This document shows, piece after piece, positions 12,590-23,398 of a stretch of 64,000 nt of DNA. A model generated the notes under the pieces. The model ran no database searches, had not been told where the DNA came from, and worked only from the letters and a program-made list of their open reading frames with translations. The stretch is taken from the NCBI GenBank assembly GCA_005656395.1, contig SRSI01000049.1, forward strand, positions 186,001-250,000, read 5' to 3'. The first letter of the stretch is position 1, and each line of letters begins with the position of its first letter. A program made the translations under genes and the position numbers. The stretch comes from Strongyloides papillosus. Taxonomy: Eukaryota > Nematoda > Chromadorea > Rhabditida > Strongyloididae.

Positions 12590-13425
12590 GGTTGTATACA
12601 AACTACATAACTTTTAAAATAATATACTTTTTATCATTTGAGGTATCTACAAAGAAAGCATTTTAATTTTTAATAAATATAAGTAAAATGAAAATAACCT
12701 TTAAAAAACATTTGTTATAACCATAATTTAATTGAAAGCGATAAATATTTAAATGCATTTGATGAATCTATTTTTATAATAGCAGATGAAGTGATAATAT
12801 AATAGTAAAAATGTATTTTTCTCCTTTTAAGTTTGTAAAATTTGTTTTTGAGTTTGCATAAAATAAATAACATTATAAAAGTATATTGATGTAGCAAAGA
12901 TCAAAGTTTTTGAATTTATTATTTCTACAATCTATTCTTTTTTGTTAGTATAAATAAATAATATTGACGACGATTAAAATAAATAAATATTTTAAAATCA
13001 TAATTAAAAAAATTTACTATGTATTATAATTTTTTTACTAAAAGAATTAAAAAATTTAATTGTAACGGTAGTAGATATTTTGGCCCACCCTGTATATAAA
13101 AAATTAAAAATTATTTAATTATTATATTAATTTTTATTTTAGAAATGGAATTGTATCATTCATTGTTTCAATTGGTGGGATTACATTATTCAAAACATTG
13201 AGTTTTAGAGATGCAATTTTTCACTTTTGCATCCATAATGTAGTTTTACGGCATTTGATAATTACAGGAAAATGCAGATTGTTTTATCAACTTGTATGCC
13301 ACTTTGCTTCTATCTCTGTTTACGCGAAAAAAAACAGAGGGATAAAATTTGAGCTTCCGGAGAGAATTGCCAATGAAATTAAAAGAGAAACAGAAGGCAT
13401 TGTTGATTTTGCTATGGAGCATTAA
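10289..13425 (+). CDS. Unrecognised multi-exon protein carried by the transposon
   Basis: Exons supported by frame and GT-AG sites are 10289-10675, 11463-11630, 11672-11798, 11870-11903 and 13143-13425. Joined directly they encode about 332 residues and end in MEH-stop. An extra exon inside the first intron (an open stretch lies at about 10890-11167) cannot be excluded. The N-terminus begins MDIENILVTTIVSNGRF. The middle is helical and basic with a KEKKRRRPG cluster that could be a nuclear signal. The C-terminus has LFKTLSFRDAIFHFCIHNVV and then a basic amphipathic end. I do not recognise a family. Its position within the inverted ends and divergent from the coiled-coil gene marks it as transposon cargo. 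The last intron (1,239 bp) contains an AT microsatellite. Confidence 0.6.
12553..12587. repeat. (AT)n microsatellite
   Basis: A run of about 17 AT dinucleotides inside the last intron of the gene at 10289. Confidence 0.9.
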
Positions 13426-14697
13426 AATTTTTTATGAAATAAAATTTTAAATTTTTTAGTTTAAAAAAATATTTAATATTATTTCTTTTATTTACAGGAA
13501 AAAATTCCTGATATATATTTTTCTTTAATTATTTTTACTGAAATAGAAAAATTATATTTTTAACAAATTTCATTGAGTAAAGTTATTTTATTTGTTTCTT
13601 AATATCTTATAAATACAACATATTAATAATATATGAATACAAATATCAAAAGATAGAAAAAATCATAGTGATAAAAAACATGTAATTTGAAATTGATCAT
13701 AGCATAAAATTTATACTAAATTTTCATTTTTACTATTACACATAAATTAAAAATCCTTTAATTTTAGATTGTTATTTAAACCCAAATAATTAAACACTTT
13801 AAAAAAAATGATATTTTAATGTATAATTAACAATAAGTTTGATTACTTTAAATAACAGAAAATAAACAATTTTATTTTTTTTAAAAATCATGCCTTTTTA
13901 TTTTAAATAAATAATGTTAATCTGTGCATGAAATTTCTGATATCTCTTATTTTATTCTGCAAAAAATGATTTTATTAATAAAATTTTTATTAAATTTACA
14001 TTCAAACTTAAAATATATTATAAATATTTAGCAAAGACGAATGCTAATTATATCAAAATGATAATTTTTTTAAGTATTAACATCATTTTTATGTGATTTT
14101 ATATTAAATATTTTAAATTTCTATAAAGTAAATTAGATTATTTTAGGAGATTGATTAATTTGTAAATAATTCATTCAATTCATCATTTTTTTATTTATAT
14201 TAAATCTTGCTTTATACATGAAATATAATTAGTTAAATATATTTAATAGTTTTCAAAAATTGTTATAATATTATTATTAAAATAGTAATAATATTTTTAT
14301 CAATTTGTAGAACTCATATTCTGAAAATACTAGATTTTTTAATAATAAATATTAATATTATATTAAATCAAATAATTTAACAAATAAATTTACTTTGATA
14401 AAAGTTTATCTTGCTTAATATATTATAATATTATATAAGTTGTCATGTGAATCTTTAAATTTGTAAGAATTTTGAACTTGTGTGTAGTTTTAATATACTG
14501 TAAAAACTATATTTTTAATAGATTTTATTAGTTTTAGTTAATTGTAAATATTATATTTTTAATAAATTTTATTTTTTCTAATATGTTGTTCAATTTTTTT
14601 TATATTAACAGTTGTTATTCATCTGATAAAATATACATGATTTGTTTAAAATTTTACAAAAACATTATTGTAGTTACATTTGCCTAACTTATATAAA
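13426..14697. other. AT-rich DNA between the second and third transposon genes
   Basis: No coding frame or RNA gene recognised. It presumably includes the 3' end of the preceding gene and the transposase promoter. Confidence 0.4.
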
Positions 14698-17600
14698 ATG
14701 AAAGTTCAATGTCAATTTTGTCAAAACGAGGTTGAAATTACTAATTTGAAGGTCCATTTTTATTTTGAACATAATTGGACATCCGAAGATTTAGTTAGAC
14801 AACATCCATGCCCAATTACTAAATGTAATAAAAACGACCATCAATTTAAATATGTTAACCTTTTCAAACATATATTAAATAATCATAACATAAAAATTGG
14901 CTTGAGAACTAAATCTAAGAATGAAGAGAAAATTGAAAGAAAAATTATAGTTTCGGAGGTACAAATGTCTAAAAATAATCTTGAAGATATAAAAGAAAAA
15001 GCAATGAAATACGCCAAACAAATTGACCAATATGCAGGTGAATTTCTGCTTGAAGCTGGATATATTAATGATAAACAACTATTTGGATTGAGCCAGTTGA
15101 TAAAAAATATTTTAAGCAGTTGTGACAGTTTAGTGGCATTAGAGAGTCTTAATTTCTTGACATTCAATAAAAAAAATATTCAAGACCAATGTTTAGTTGA
15201 TAGTATTGAATTAGAAGGTTCAGCTAGAACTGTTTTCCGTAGAAAAATGAAGTCTGAAATACCAAAATGTTATTTTATAAATTTTCAAAAGGATATTCAA
15301 ATGTATACAGACAAGTATCTTCAACTTAGCAATTTTCAAAATACTGTAAAAATAGTTTTGTACGTAGATGATGTTTGTCCTGGTAATGCATTGTCCCCAT
15401 TTAAAAAAAACAATATGTACACCCACATTTGTTACAAAGTTCTTGATGATAATGTAAAATGTTCAAATTTGGAGCATTACCGATCTCTAGGGATTACAAA
15501 AAGTAAATTTGTAAAACCATTTAAATATCATGATGTCGTTCAAAAAGCCATAAGACTTGTAGAATCAACAACTTTTTATCACCAAAACATTGAAAGAAAC
15601 TTAAAAATTGCATATGTAACAGGTATTTTAACTAAAATTAACAATAATTTACAAATTAATTTTAAGGAGATAATGAATTTATGAATATATTATTTAAAAC
15701 ACCTCTTAACTACAGAGCTCAAGGAACAAATAATTGCAAGGCATGTAATGTAGGAGGTATGTTTTAATTTTCGAATAATGTAAGAGGTTGGAAAAAATAT
15801 ATTAATGTTTATTTCCAATCAAAAGAAATAATTTTTGTTGCATACGAAAATTTTATAGATATTATGAGATTTTTTTCTTTTTGTATATTTGACTTCCACA
15901 ATATCAACAAAGAATAACATTTTTTAAGCATTAGAATTGTAAAGTTGGATATATTTAGTAAAAATTTGGTTACTAATTTAGTTGCTATTTTACGTCTAAA
16001 TATTATCAATATTATTGTGCGTTTTATTATGTAGTTAATACAATTATAAAGATAACAAATTTATATAAGTGGTTTTTGCTAAAATTAGTGTATTTATCAA
16101 AAACATAAAGTATGATACAAAAATACATTGTTAATAAATTTTTATTGAGATATCTTAAATTTTTTATTTACAATAATTATTTATTTTTAATAATAATTTT
16201 GCAATTAACTGTTTTAAACAATTATCACTCTAAATCAACATTTTATTTGGTTACTTTTTGTCATGTATGAAAATTGAAAGATCCTATTAAATAGATAATA
16301 ACTATAACGATAAATTATTTTTATTTAAAGATTATCCATAGTACAAGTCTAAATTAATAAGTTAAAATAAATCATTGTTTCGTTATTTAACTTATCATAT
16401 TTTTGATAAAGATGATTAATAAAAGATCATTAAACACGATAATTTGCTAAAATATAATAACAATAAATTCTTTGTTCCCACACATTAAGGTAAGTAATCA
16501 TATAATTTCAAATTCTCTTTAATGTTCTTCTAAAAATTATAAATTTGTTAGATAAAAAAACTACATGAATATGTAATTATATAAATTCTTATTGTTTTTA
16601 AGAAAAAGTTTATAAGTCATGCTAAAACATATATTTATTATTAGTTAAAACAATAAAATTTCTGTAAATATAGGCGTATATTTTTTATACAAAATTAAAT
16701 TTTAAAAATAAATACATAAAAATATTTAAGAAATTGTTTACTATAATATTTTTTAAGGTCGTGATTGGCATAAATTTTTGAAATGCAGTTTAATAAAGGA
16801 CCAACTTAAAAATGAGCATACTATCTCTGGAATACCTATTGATAATAATCTTATATCAGACCCTTTCCATGATCTTAACCTTGGTGTTCTAAGTAACCTT
16901 CTTTTTGGTACAACACAAATAGTCCAAATTATTACAGATCTAACTCCATTGCAAATTTATGAAGGTATTATTAATGAATGTATTCTGATGAAAAAACATG
17001 GTTGCATAAATAGTGTTATTAATGAAAACTTTTTTGCACTTCAAAGAACACAAGATACTTTGAGTAAAAAAGGACGTTACCTTCTTAATGGTAGTCAAAC
17101 ATTGACTGTGACAAGAGCATTCTACGAATATTTAATCAAAATAAATATTAATAATTATGAAAATGGTGTAAAAATAAAATTCAAACAAATAATCAATCTT
17201 TTAAAAGTGCTTCTAAATGTTACATATTTATGCATGGAGTTTGATATGGACATTAATGAATGTTCGAGACTGTGCGAATATAATGTTGACAAAATTTTTG
17301 AGTATCTGTATAAAGTATTTTCTTCTGATCTTAAGCTTACATTAAAAATGCATAATTTAACACATTATCCTTGGAACATACTACGACATAAACTTCTTCC
17401 AGTTAATTTTTCATGTATTAGATTCGAAGGTAAGTCAATGTTACAATTATATAATGTTATCTTTTTATATTTGCTTTTAATCATTAAAAATTTATATAAA
17501 AATTAGATCATTAAAATATTTTAAATATTTTAAAACTAATTTTTGTTGAAAAGCATATATTTTTGTATGTAGAATTTTACTAACAACATTTTTTACACCT

Positions 17601-17951
17601 GCAAAACTTTTTTATTTAATTTTATAAAAGTAAGATTATAAAAAATTTTTAAAAATTTTATAATTATATAAGTATTTATTATAATAACTTTATATTATAG
17701 CTGCTAACATTCGTCTTAAAAATATTTTATCACGAACTAATAGCCGAATCAATCCATGCTTAACGATAGTTAAAAAAATATCTTGGAATAATTTTATTAA
17801 TAGACATAGAAAAGTTCACAACGAATCAATGGTGGAAAATAACAATTGGATATATGATCTTCCTGTAATAGAATGTGATGAAGATGAACAACTCGAAGCT
17901 TCTATGGAAGAGGAAATAAAAGAATTAAGTTTTATCATATCGGAAGAATAA
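14698..17951 (+). CDS. EnSpm/CACTA-like transposase with C2H2 fingers
   Basis: Four exons (14698-15622, 15667-15756, 16758-17429, 17701-17951) join in frame to 645 residues without a stop. Two C2H2-type fingers lie at the N-terminus (C5, C8, H20, H25 and C38, C43, H58, H63). The core carries LYVDD at 222-225, YVTGDNE with D310, a CKAC pair before residue 339, DPFHDLNLGV at 373-382, HNLTHYP at 537-543 and RFEA with E562. TNP2-type and related transposases share this layout: first and second Asp, a CxxC insertion, a DxxH motif, then HxxxH followed by an FE just before the end. D224/D225, D310 and E562 are the likely catalytic triad. The first intron is only 44 bp, and without it the frame appears broken at 15682. 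Location inside CACTC inverted ends agrees. I chose the ATG at 14698 because the frame upstream has no other ATG. Confidence 0.8.
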
Positions 17952-18600
17952 TTTTGAAAAAACTTTATTATTTTATATCAGTATAACTTGAAAGAATCTT
18001 TAAATAAGTGATACAAATTTTTAATAGCAATGATATAAACTTAGTTTTAAAGATAGTATAAATAGGGTTGTTATTTATTTATATATAATTATTCATGTTT
18101 CCTTAATAAATAAGATTTAAATAAAATGGTGTTTTTTATTTGTTTTGGCATAATATTTATAAAAATGTTTTAACAATTTTATTTATGTACTAAATTTCAT
18201 AATATAGAAATTAACATATTATTGTAATGAATTACAAGAAATACTGAAACTAAATTACATCGTTAATAAACTATATTAAACGGTACTTTTAATAAAGTAA
18301 TACATTTTTTTAACAATATTAGAATTTCATCCTAATTATTATAAAATAAATAACAATTTTAAACAATGTGATCTTTTTTAAAGTTATTAGTTTGGATTAT
18401 AATTACATATATTTTTATTGCATGTTAAATCGAATTAAAAAAATAAAATACAATATATTTTAAAGAAGTAATTTTTTTGCTCCATCTATGAATCTTTCTG
18501 AAATAACTATTAAATTTTCGTCAGAATTTTTCTCATCACTAGTATTTTTAAAAAATTTCATATACATTTCCATGAAAAATGCATACCAATTTACAAAAAA
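17952..18600. other. AT-rich 3' flank of the transposase
   Basis: Holds AATAAA-type signals, for example near 18105. No further gene seen. Confidence 0.4.
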
Positions 18601-19051
18601 AAGTATGTATTTTGCATTGGTTATGTATAATTTTATATTAAAAAACAACCATACAATTTAAAAAATGTATAGTAAATGTCATTTAGAAATGTCTATACAT
18701 TTTCTATAAAAATGTATAGCAAAAAATAAAAAAGAGTATGTATGTCACTTTGACTGTATGTACATTTTCATTAAAAATGCTATAAAGTTTAAAAAATGTA
18801 TAGTACTTTTTTAAAGAAATGTATATACATTTTATATAAAAATGTATGGCAAATAATAAAGAAAAGTATGTATGTCGTTTTGACTGTATGTACATTTCTT
18901 TGAAAAATCATGCTTTTTAGAAAAAAATGTATGGCATTTCTTAAAACATTTTTATATGTTTTATGTTTATTATGTGGGTACGATTAAAAATAAATTAATT
19001 GGTAGTCGAAATGACGAAAAGTTTCTAAAGTACCCGTGATTGCACAATGTC
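18601..19051. repeat. Right subterminal repeat region with 130-bp tandem units
   Basis: Two units begin AAATGTNTATACATTTT at 18687 and 18817. Each holds GTATGTATGTC, then TTTGACTGTATGTACATTT and an ATGTATRGYA block. A partial unit lies on either side. The reverse complement resembles the left end at about 5030-5240. Confidence 0.7.
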
Positions 19052-19081
19052 TGTCAAAACGACAGTTTTAAATTTTGAGTG
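19052..19081 (-). repeat. Right terminal inverted repeat (...GAGTG)
   Basis: Mirror of 4753-4782 and followed by TA. Confidence 0.85.
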
Positions 19082-19083
19082 TA

Positions 19084-20595
19084 TTCTTCTAAATATATAT
19101 TAGAATTTTCGATGATTTACTTATTTTTAAGAATCATCTTTATTTGGTAACTTTTATTGTTTGCATGTAATAAGAATTAGAAATTACATCTATATGTGAA
19201 ATTTTGAATAAAAAAAATCATTTTTTGAAGGAGGAATAAAAATACTAAATTTTGAAATTTAGTATTTAATGCGATGTATCTCAAGAACGGAAAAAGGCAT
19301 TAAAACGATCTGAATGTCATTCAATAGAGAATTTAATCCCAAATATATTTTTTTAATTTTTTATATTGAAAAAATTTTATTTTTGCATACTTTCTTTATA
19401 AAAGTTTAAAAATTAGAAAAAAATTAACTAATTTGTTTTTTGACTAACTCAAGAATGAAAAGACATAAACTAACGGTTAATATCTTTAAATGTTCGCGGC
19501 AAATTCCTCTAGGGGGAAATTCGAGATATTATGAAAAAATTGACGTATTAAAACTTTTTTTTCTTTCTTGAATCAAAAAAATAGCACTTTTTTAAAAAAT
19601 TAAAAAATCACTTTTTTCTTTATATCTCAAGAACGATTAAATGAATCAACATGATATATATATCATTTGATAGAGAATTTAATTCTACATAAAAGTTGTT
19701 GAAACACTTTAGTCAAAAAGTTTCATTTTGACATACTTTTTTTAAAAAAAATTTTTTCAAACAATTTTAGTCACGAATTTATGATACTTTAAGTTTTTTG
19801 ATTTTTTTGGGATTATACTTAAAATGTAAGTTAAAGAGAAGCTTAAATTAACTTATTTTTCTTTTTTTTTATTTTCTTTTCTGAATCCTGATATATCATT
19901 TTAAAATGTAAGAATTTAGGTTTTTTTGGTCGTTTTAAAAAAATTCGAAATTTCAAGAATGAAATTTGAAATTTTAACTTTTTTCTTTTTTTTTTAATTT
20001 TAGCATTTAAAACTATATATGCTTGTAAATTTTTAGATAAAAAGTAAATTTTTTATAAGATATGATTTATTAACAATAAAATTAGATATACGATAAAAAA
20101 TAAAGACTGGTAATAAACTCTACTAATCTCTAAAAATATAATAAGTTAATTATAAATAAATATTAAATTATGATGAAATTTTAAGGATGTTACAAAATTC
20201 TTTATGTGTAATCATTTTTGTTTTGTTTTTTGATTTAAAATTTCTCGTCAGGATTCACTAAAACGAATAACTTTAAGGAGGTCAAGAATAACACCAAAAC
20301 ACGTTTAAGTAGCTGTATCTCAAGGATGGGACTTCAGATTAAGATAATATTGCGTTCTTTGAAATCAGCACATAAAGTTACTTATAATAAGATATAAAAA
20401 AGTTAAAATATCGGAAATAACTTGGTCACCCTTGTTACTCCTATAATATATCTTTGGATTGTAATATTTTTTAATAGATTTTTTATTCTTATTACAATCT
20501 AAGACAATTAAAATTTTTAACTTTAAAACTTGTAATATTTACGTTATAAATAAATTTTTTTTATTAAAACTAATAATTATTACAAACTTATATAA
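19084..20595. other. AT-rich intergenic DNA with degenerate repeats
   Basis: No gene. A phrase beginning TATCTCAAGAACG and ending ATAGAGAATTTAATYC occurs at about 19278-19337 and 19622-19685. A shorter relative (TGTATCTCAAGGATGGGACT) lies near 20312. A 20-bp palindrome (ACTAAATTTTGAAATTTAGT) lies near 19243-19262. These look like fragments of an old dispersed repeat. Confidence 0.45.
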
Positions 20596-20649
20596 AATGA
20601 CATCGTGCAGTTTTATCAAAGACATTTTGTAAAAGAATGTATGATACAT

Positions 20650-20789
20650 TGAAATGTATGAGTATAGTAATATAAACTAGACTAATTTTATTATGAAAAA
20701 CAGGGATATTTATAAACTAAATAATATTCTAAATATGAATATAAAATAAAATATATTTAAATTTAATATCTTAATATTTGAATATTACA
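20650..20789 (-). repeat. 3' LTR (left copy)
   Basis: 140 bp, indistinguishable by eye from the right copy and preceded by TACAT. Confidence 0.9.
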
Positions 20790-20844
20790 CTTCCCTGCCA
20801 CTACCTTACTCTTTGATATCAATCTTGGGCAACTTATCAGTTCT

Positions 20845-22548
20845 CTAACTTCTTTTCCATGGCGTATAAATCATTCTTCTTTTTCTTATTTGATCAACAT
20901 GTCCTAACTGCTCTTCACCTTCAACTATAATTTTACAAAGATTCACTCCTGCTTTAGACTTCAAAACTCCTAGTTTCCATTTGCTATCTATTTTTGTTTT
21001 AACCATAACATTCTTATCCTTAACTTTTTCTTTCTTCGCCTTCCCGCTTTGTGTGAAAAATAATTGTTTTCTTCCACACATGATCTCAACAGGTGACTTT
21101 CCTGTTACAATAGATGGAACTCCTCTACACCTTTTTAAAAATATTCTTACTGCTCCCTCTTTATTTTCTCCTTCAAGACATAAATGTTTGTATGCTGTCT
21201 TAAATTTTCCATATAACTTGGCCTCTTTACTCATTCTATTTTCTCCCCTTGTTTTTAAACAAGAAACCACTTTTTTCGGTATTTTATCTCGTTTTGTTTC
21301 CTCCTTTGTCTTATTCATATCTAATGGTGCTGCTTCAATTATCACTACTCCAGTGTTTCTTTTCTCCTTTACCTCATTCTTAAAATAAAGCTTATTTAGA
21401 TCAACTTTCATCCCATCAATCACATTCCTTCCTAGAAGATTTTTACATTTGCCTTTAACTACCAAAATGTCAAAAATTCCTTCTTTACCAGATATTTTTA
21501 TTCTACCTTTGCATTCACCAATAACTTTTATTATTTCATCACTAAAAGTTTTTAACGCATTTATTCTCTTTTTAATTTTAGGTTCACCTATCTCTCTCCA
21601 TATTTTCTCATTGATAATAGTCCTACAAGCACCCGTATCTAATAACATTTTAACCCTCATGTTATTAATTAACGCTATAATTTTTGCATTTTCTTCATTG
21701 TCATCTATTTCACATATTTGATAGACTTGATCATCACTATCATCGACTGTTTCATCATTATCACTCTCAATGTTGTCTATCTTTTTGTCTTTCTTTGATC
21801 TTTTCTTTGATCTACATACTCTCGCTAAATGACCGATTTTGTCACAATTTTTACACTTCTCCTTTCTAAATTTGCACTTGAATTTCAAATGATTCTTTCC
21901 TCCACAGCAGTAACAGTGCTCACTTTTAGACTCAACCTTAAATATGCCATTTGATTTTTCCGAATTTTGAATAAGTTCAGCACTAGCAACAGCATTCAAA
22001 GTTTCTTCAAACGTAGAGTTAGTTTTGATTCTATGTTGTTGTATTGCCGATCTTTTATATTCTCCTTATTTCAAACCGTTAACAAAGCATAATGTTAACA
22101 TCATATCCTTGGCTGTTGAGGAATTATCTAATCCACATTTAGAAACACTTTCTTTAACTCTTTCACAATATTGTGCCACTGATTCTTCTGAATCTTGTTT
22201 TAAAGATAATGAGATCAGTCTATTCAACAATAGGCTTTCAACAGGCTCCAACAACTTGTCCAATACCTCTACTATCTTTTCATACGTAACTGATACAGGC
22301 TTCATTGGGGCTAAACTTGTTCTCAGTTTCCTATAAACTTCCGGTGGTAATGATGTAAGTAGGAGATTCCTCTTCAGTCCATTATTCTTTATCTCATGAA
22401 TTTCACATACTATCTCCATTCTCTCCTTGTACTCTCCCCATGACTCTTTCTTTGGATTGAATTCTGGTACAAATCCTTGTGGCATTAACTTCTCCTTAAC
22501 ATTACCTCCAACTGATGTGTCTACAGGTGTTGATGCTCCGGAACTCAT
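20845..22548 (-). pseudogene. Gag-protease-integrase tail fusion with one in-frame stop
   Basis: From the ATG at 22548 the frame encodes a Gag region of 160 residues, then one TAA at 22066-22068, then continues in the same frame to 20845. After the stop come two CCHC-type knuckles (CYCCGGKNHLKFKC, CKNCDKIGHLARVC), an acidic linker, a retropepsin-type aspartic protease with LLDTGA and LLGRNV, and directly after it a stretch (RGVPSIVTGKSPVEIMCGR) that matches the end of a Gypsy-type integrase. The polymerase, RNase H and integrase core are absent, which is the mark of an internal deletion. The stop lies beyond the capsid-like part and may be a mutation or a read-through site. Identical LTRs make a recent insertion likely. 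Confidence 0.8.
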
Positions 22549-22562
22549 TCTCCAAACGCCAA

Positions 22563-22702
22563 TGAAATGTATGAGTATAGTAATATAAACTAGACTAATT
22601 TTATTATGAAAAACAGGGATATTTATAAACTAAATAATATTCTAAATATGAATATAAAATAAAATATATTTAAATTTAATATCTTAATATTTGAATATTA
22701 CA
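22563..22702 (-). repeat. 5' LTR (right copy)
   Basis: 140 bp and followed by TACAT. It abuts the gag start region. Confidence 0.9.
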
Positions 22703-22707
22703 TACAT

Positions 22708-23398
22708 TCTATGCAAAAAAAATTTACCTCATTATTAACAAAACCACAAATTAAATTTTTTAATGAAAATGTCATTATGCAGTTTACATTAAAATGTAAC
22801 ATGTCGTTTTTCACCATACCGTTAATGATGGTTTAGCATAAACTGCACGACACCATTAGGTTTTGTGTGTATGTTAATTTAAAAAAGAGCAAATACAAAA
22901 ATAATATTTTTAAATAATTATTTTTTGTGTGGTTAAATAATTTATATATTTTGTTAATATTATGAAAATCTTAAACATATAAAATTGTTTTTCTTTCCGG
23001 TTATTTGAAAGCACGATCTTTGTAAAAACGTTTGGAACCTTACAAAAACTGACTTCTAACAACGTATTTTAAAATATCAAACGTATTTGTTTTTTGCAAA
23101 AAAAGGCAAAATTTATGCAGCAATCTACTTCTATGCGTCGTTTACAGCATTTTTGTTGTCGCTGGATAATTTTCAACCTTTTATAGATTCAATTTTCTAA
23201 CACGTAAGAAATTTTTCTACATTACATTTGATTTCTCAAAAATTTGTCCCATAATTTGTGTGCTATCATTTATGGAAAAAAATTGTATTCATACTTCTAT
23301 TGATATAATATAAAATTAGAATATACTTATGCAAATTACAATAAAAAATTTTATTATTTTAAAATGAGAAATGTTAGAGTATTTCAACTTATTTTACA
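22708..23398. other. AT-rich intergenic DNA upstream of the membrane-protein gene
   Basis: Contains the right edge of the possible inverted-repeat element to about 22860. Promoter sequence of the next gene is presumed, with no clear motif. Confidence 0.4.

Larger units (their letters stand above)
4753..19081 (+). mobile_element. 14.3-kb EnSpm/CACTA-like DNA transposon with three genes
   Basis: The ends form inverted repeats. 4753-4782 and the complement of 19052-19081 match at 28 of 30 positions, both beginning CACTCAAAA and containing AACTGTCGTTTTGACA. The flanking dinucleotide is TA on both sides (4751-4752, 19082-19083), which is either a 2-bp target duplication or part of a terminus reading TACACTC. 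CACT-starting ends are the hallmark of the EnSpm/CACTA superfamily, and the transposase inside fits it. Longer, looser homology extends inward at both ends as subterminal repeats. The cargo is a minus-strand coiled-coil gene (6451-9804), a plus-strand gene of unknown type (10289-13425) and the transposase (14698-17951). All three read open through their introns, so the copy may be complete. Confidence 0.8.
20650..22702 (-). mobile_element. Short Gypsy-type LTR retrotransposon, internally deleted
   Basis: Two direct repeats of 140 bp (20650-20789 and 22563-22702) look identical. They run TG...CA and are flanked by a perfect 5-bp duplication TACAT (20645-20649, 22703-22707). On the minus strand the 5' LTR is the right copy. 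TTGGCGTTTGGAG follows it as a possible primer-binding site, and a purine-rich GGCAGGGAAG precedes the left (3') LTR as polypurine tract. The interior is only 1.77 kb and codes for gag, protease and the end of integrase. Reverse transcriptase, RNase H and most of integrase are missing, so the copy could move only with proteins supplied by others. Confidence 0.88.
20596..22859. repeat. Possible older inverted-repeat element hosting the Gypsy insertion
   Basis: 20596-20618 and the complement of 22837-22859 share an exact AAACTGCACGA core and about 17 of 23 positions. A third copy of the GTCATNNTGCAGTTT phrase lies near 22772. This suggests a small non-autonomous DNA element that was later split by the LTR element. 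Confidence 0.3.

Noticed and set aside
15623..15700. Frameshift destroying the transposase
   Set aside because: A 44-bp GT-AG intron removes the break and restores the expected GDN motif.
4753..19081. Maverick/Polinton giant transposon
   Set aside because: Size would fit, but no protein-primed polymerase, retroviral-like integrase, capsid or protease is present. The ends start CACTC and the transposase is TNP2-like.
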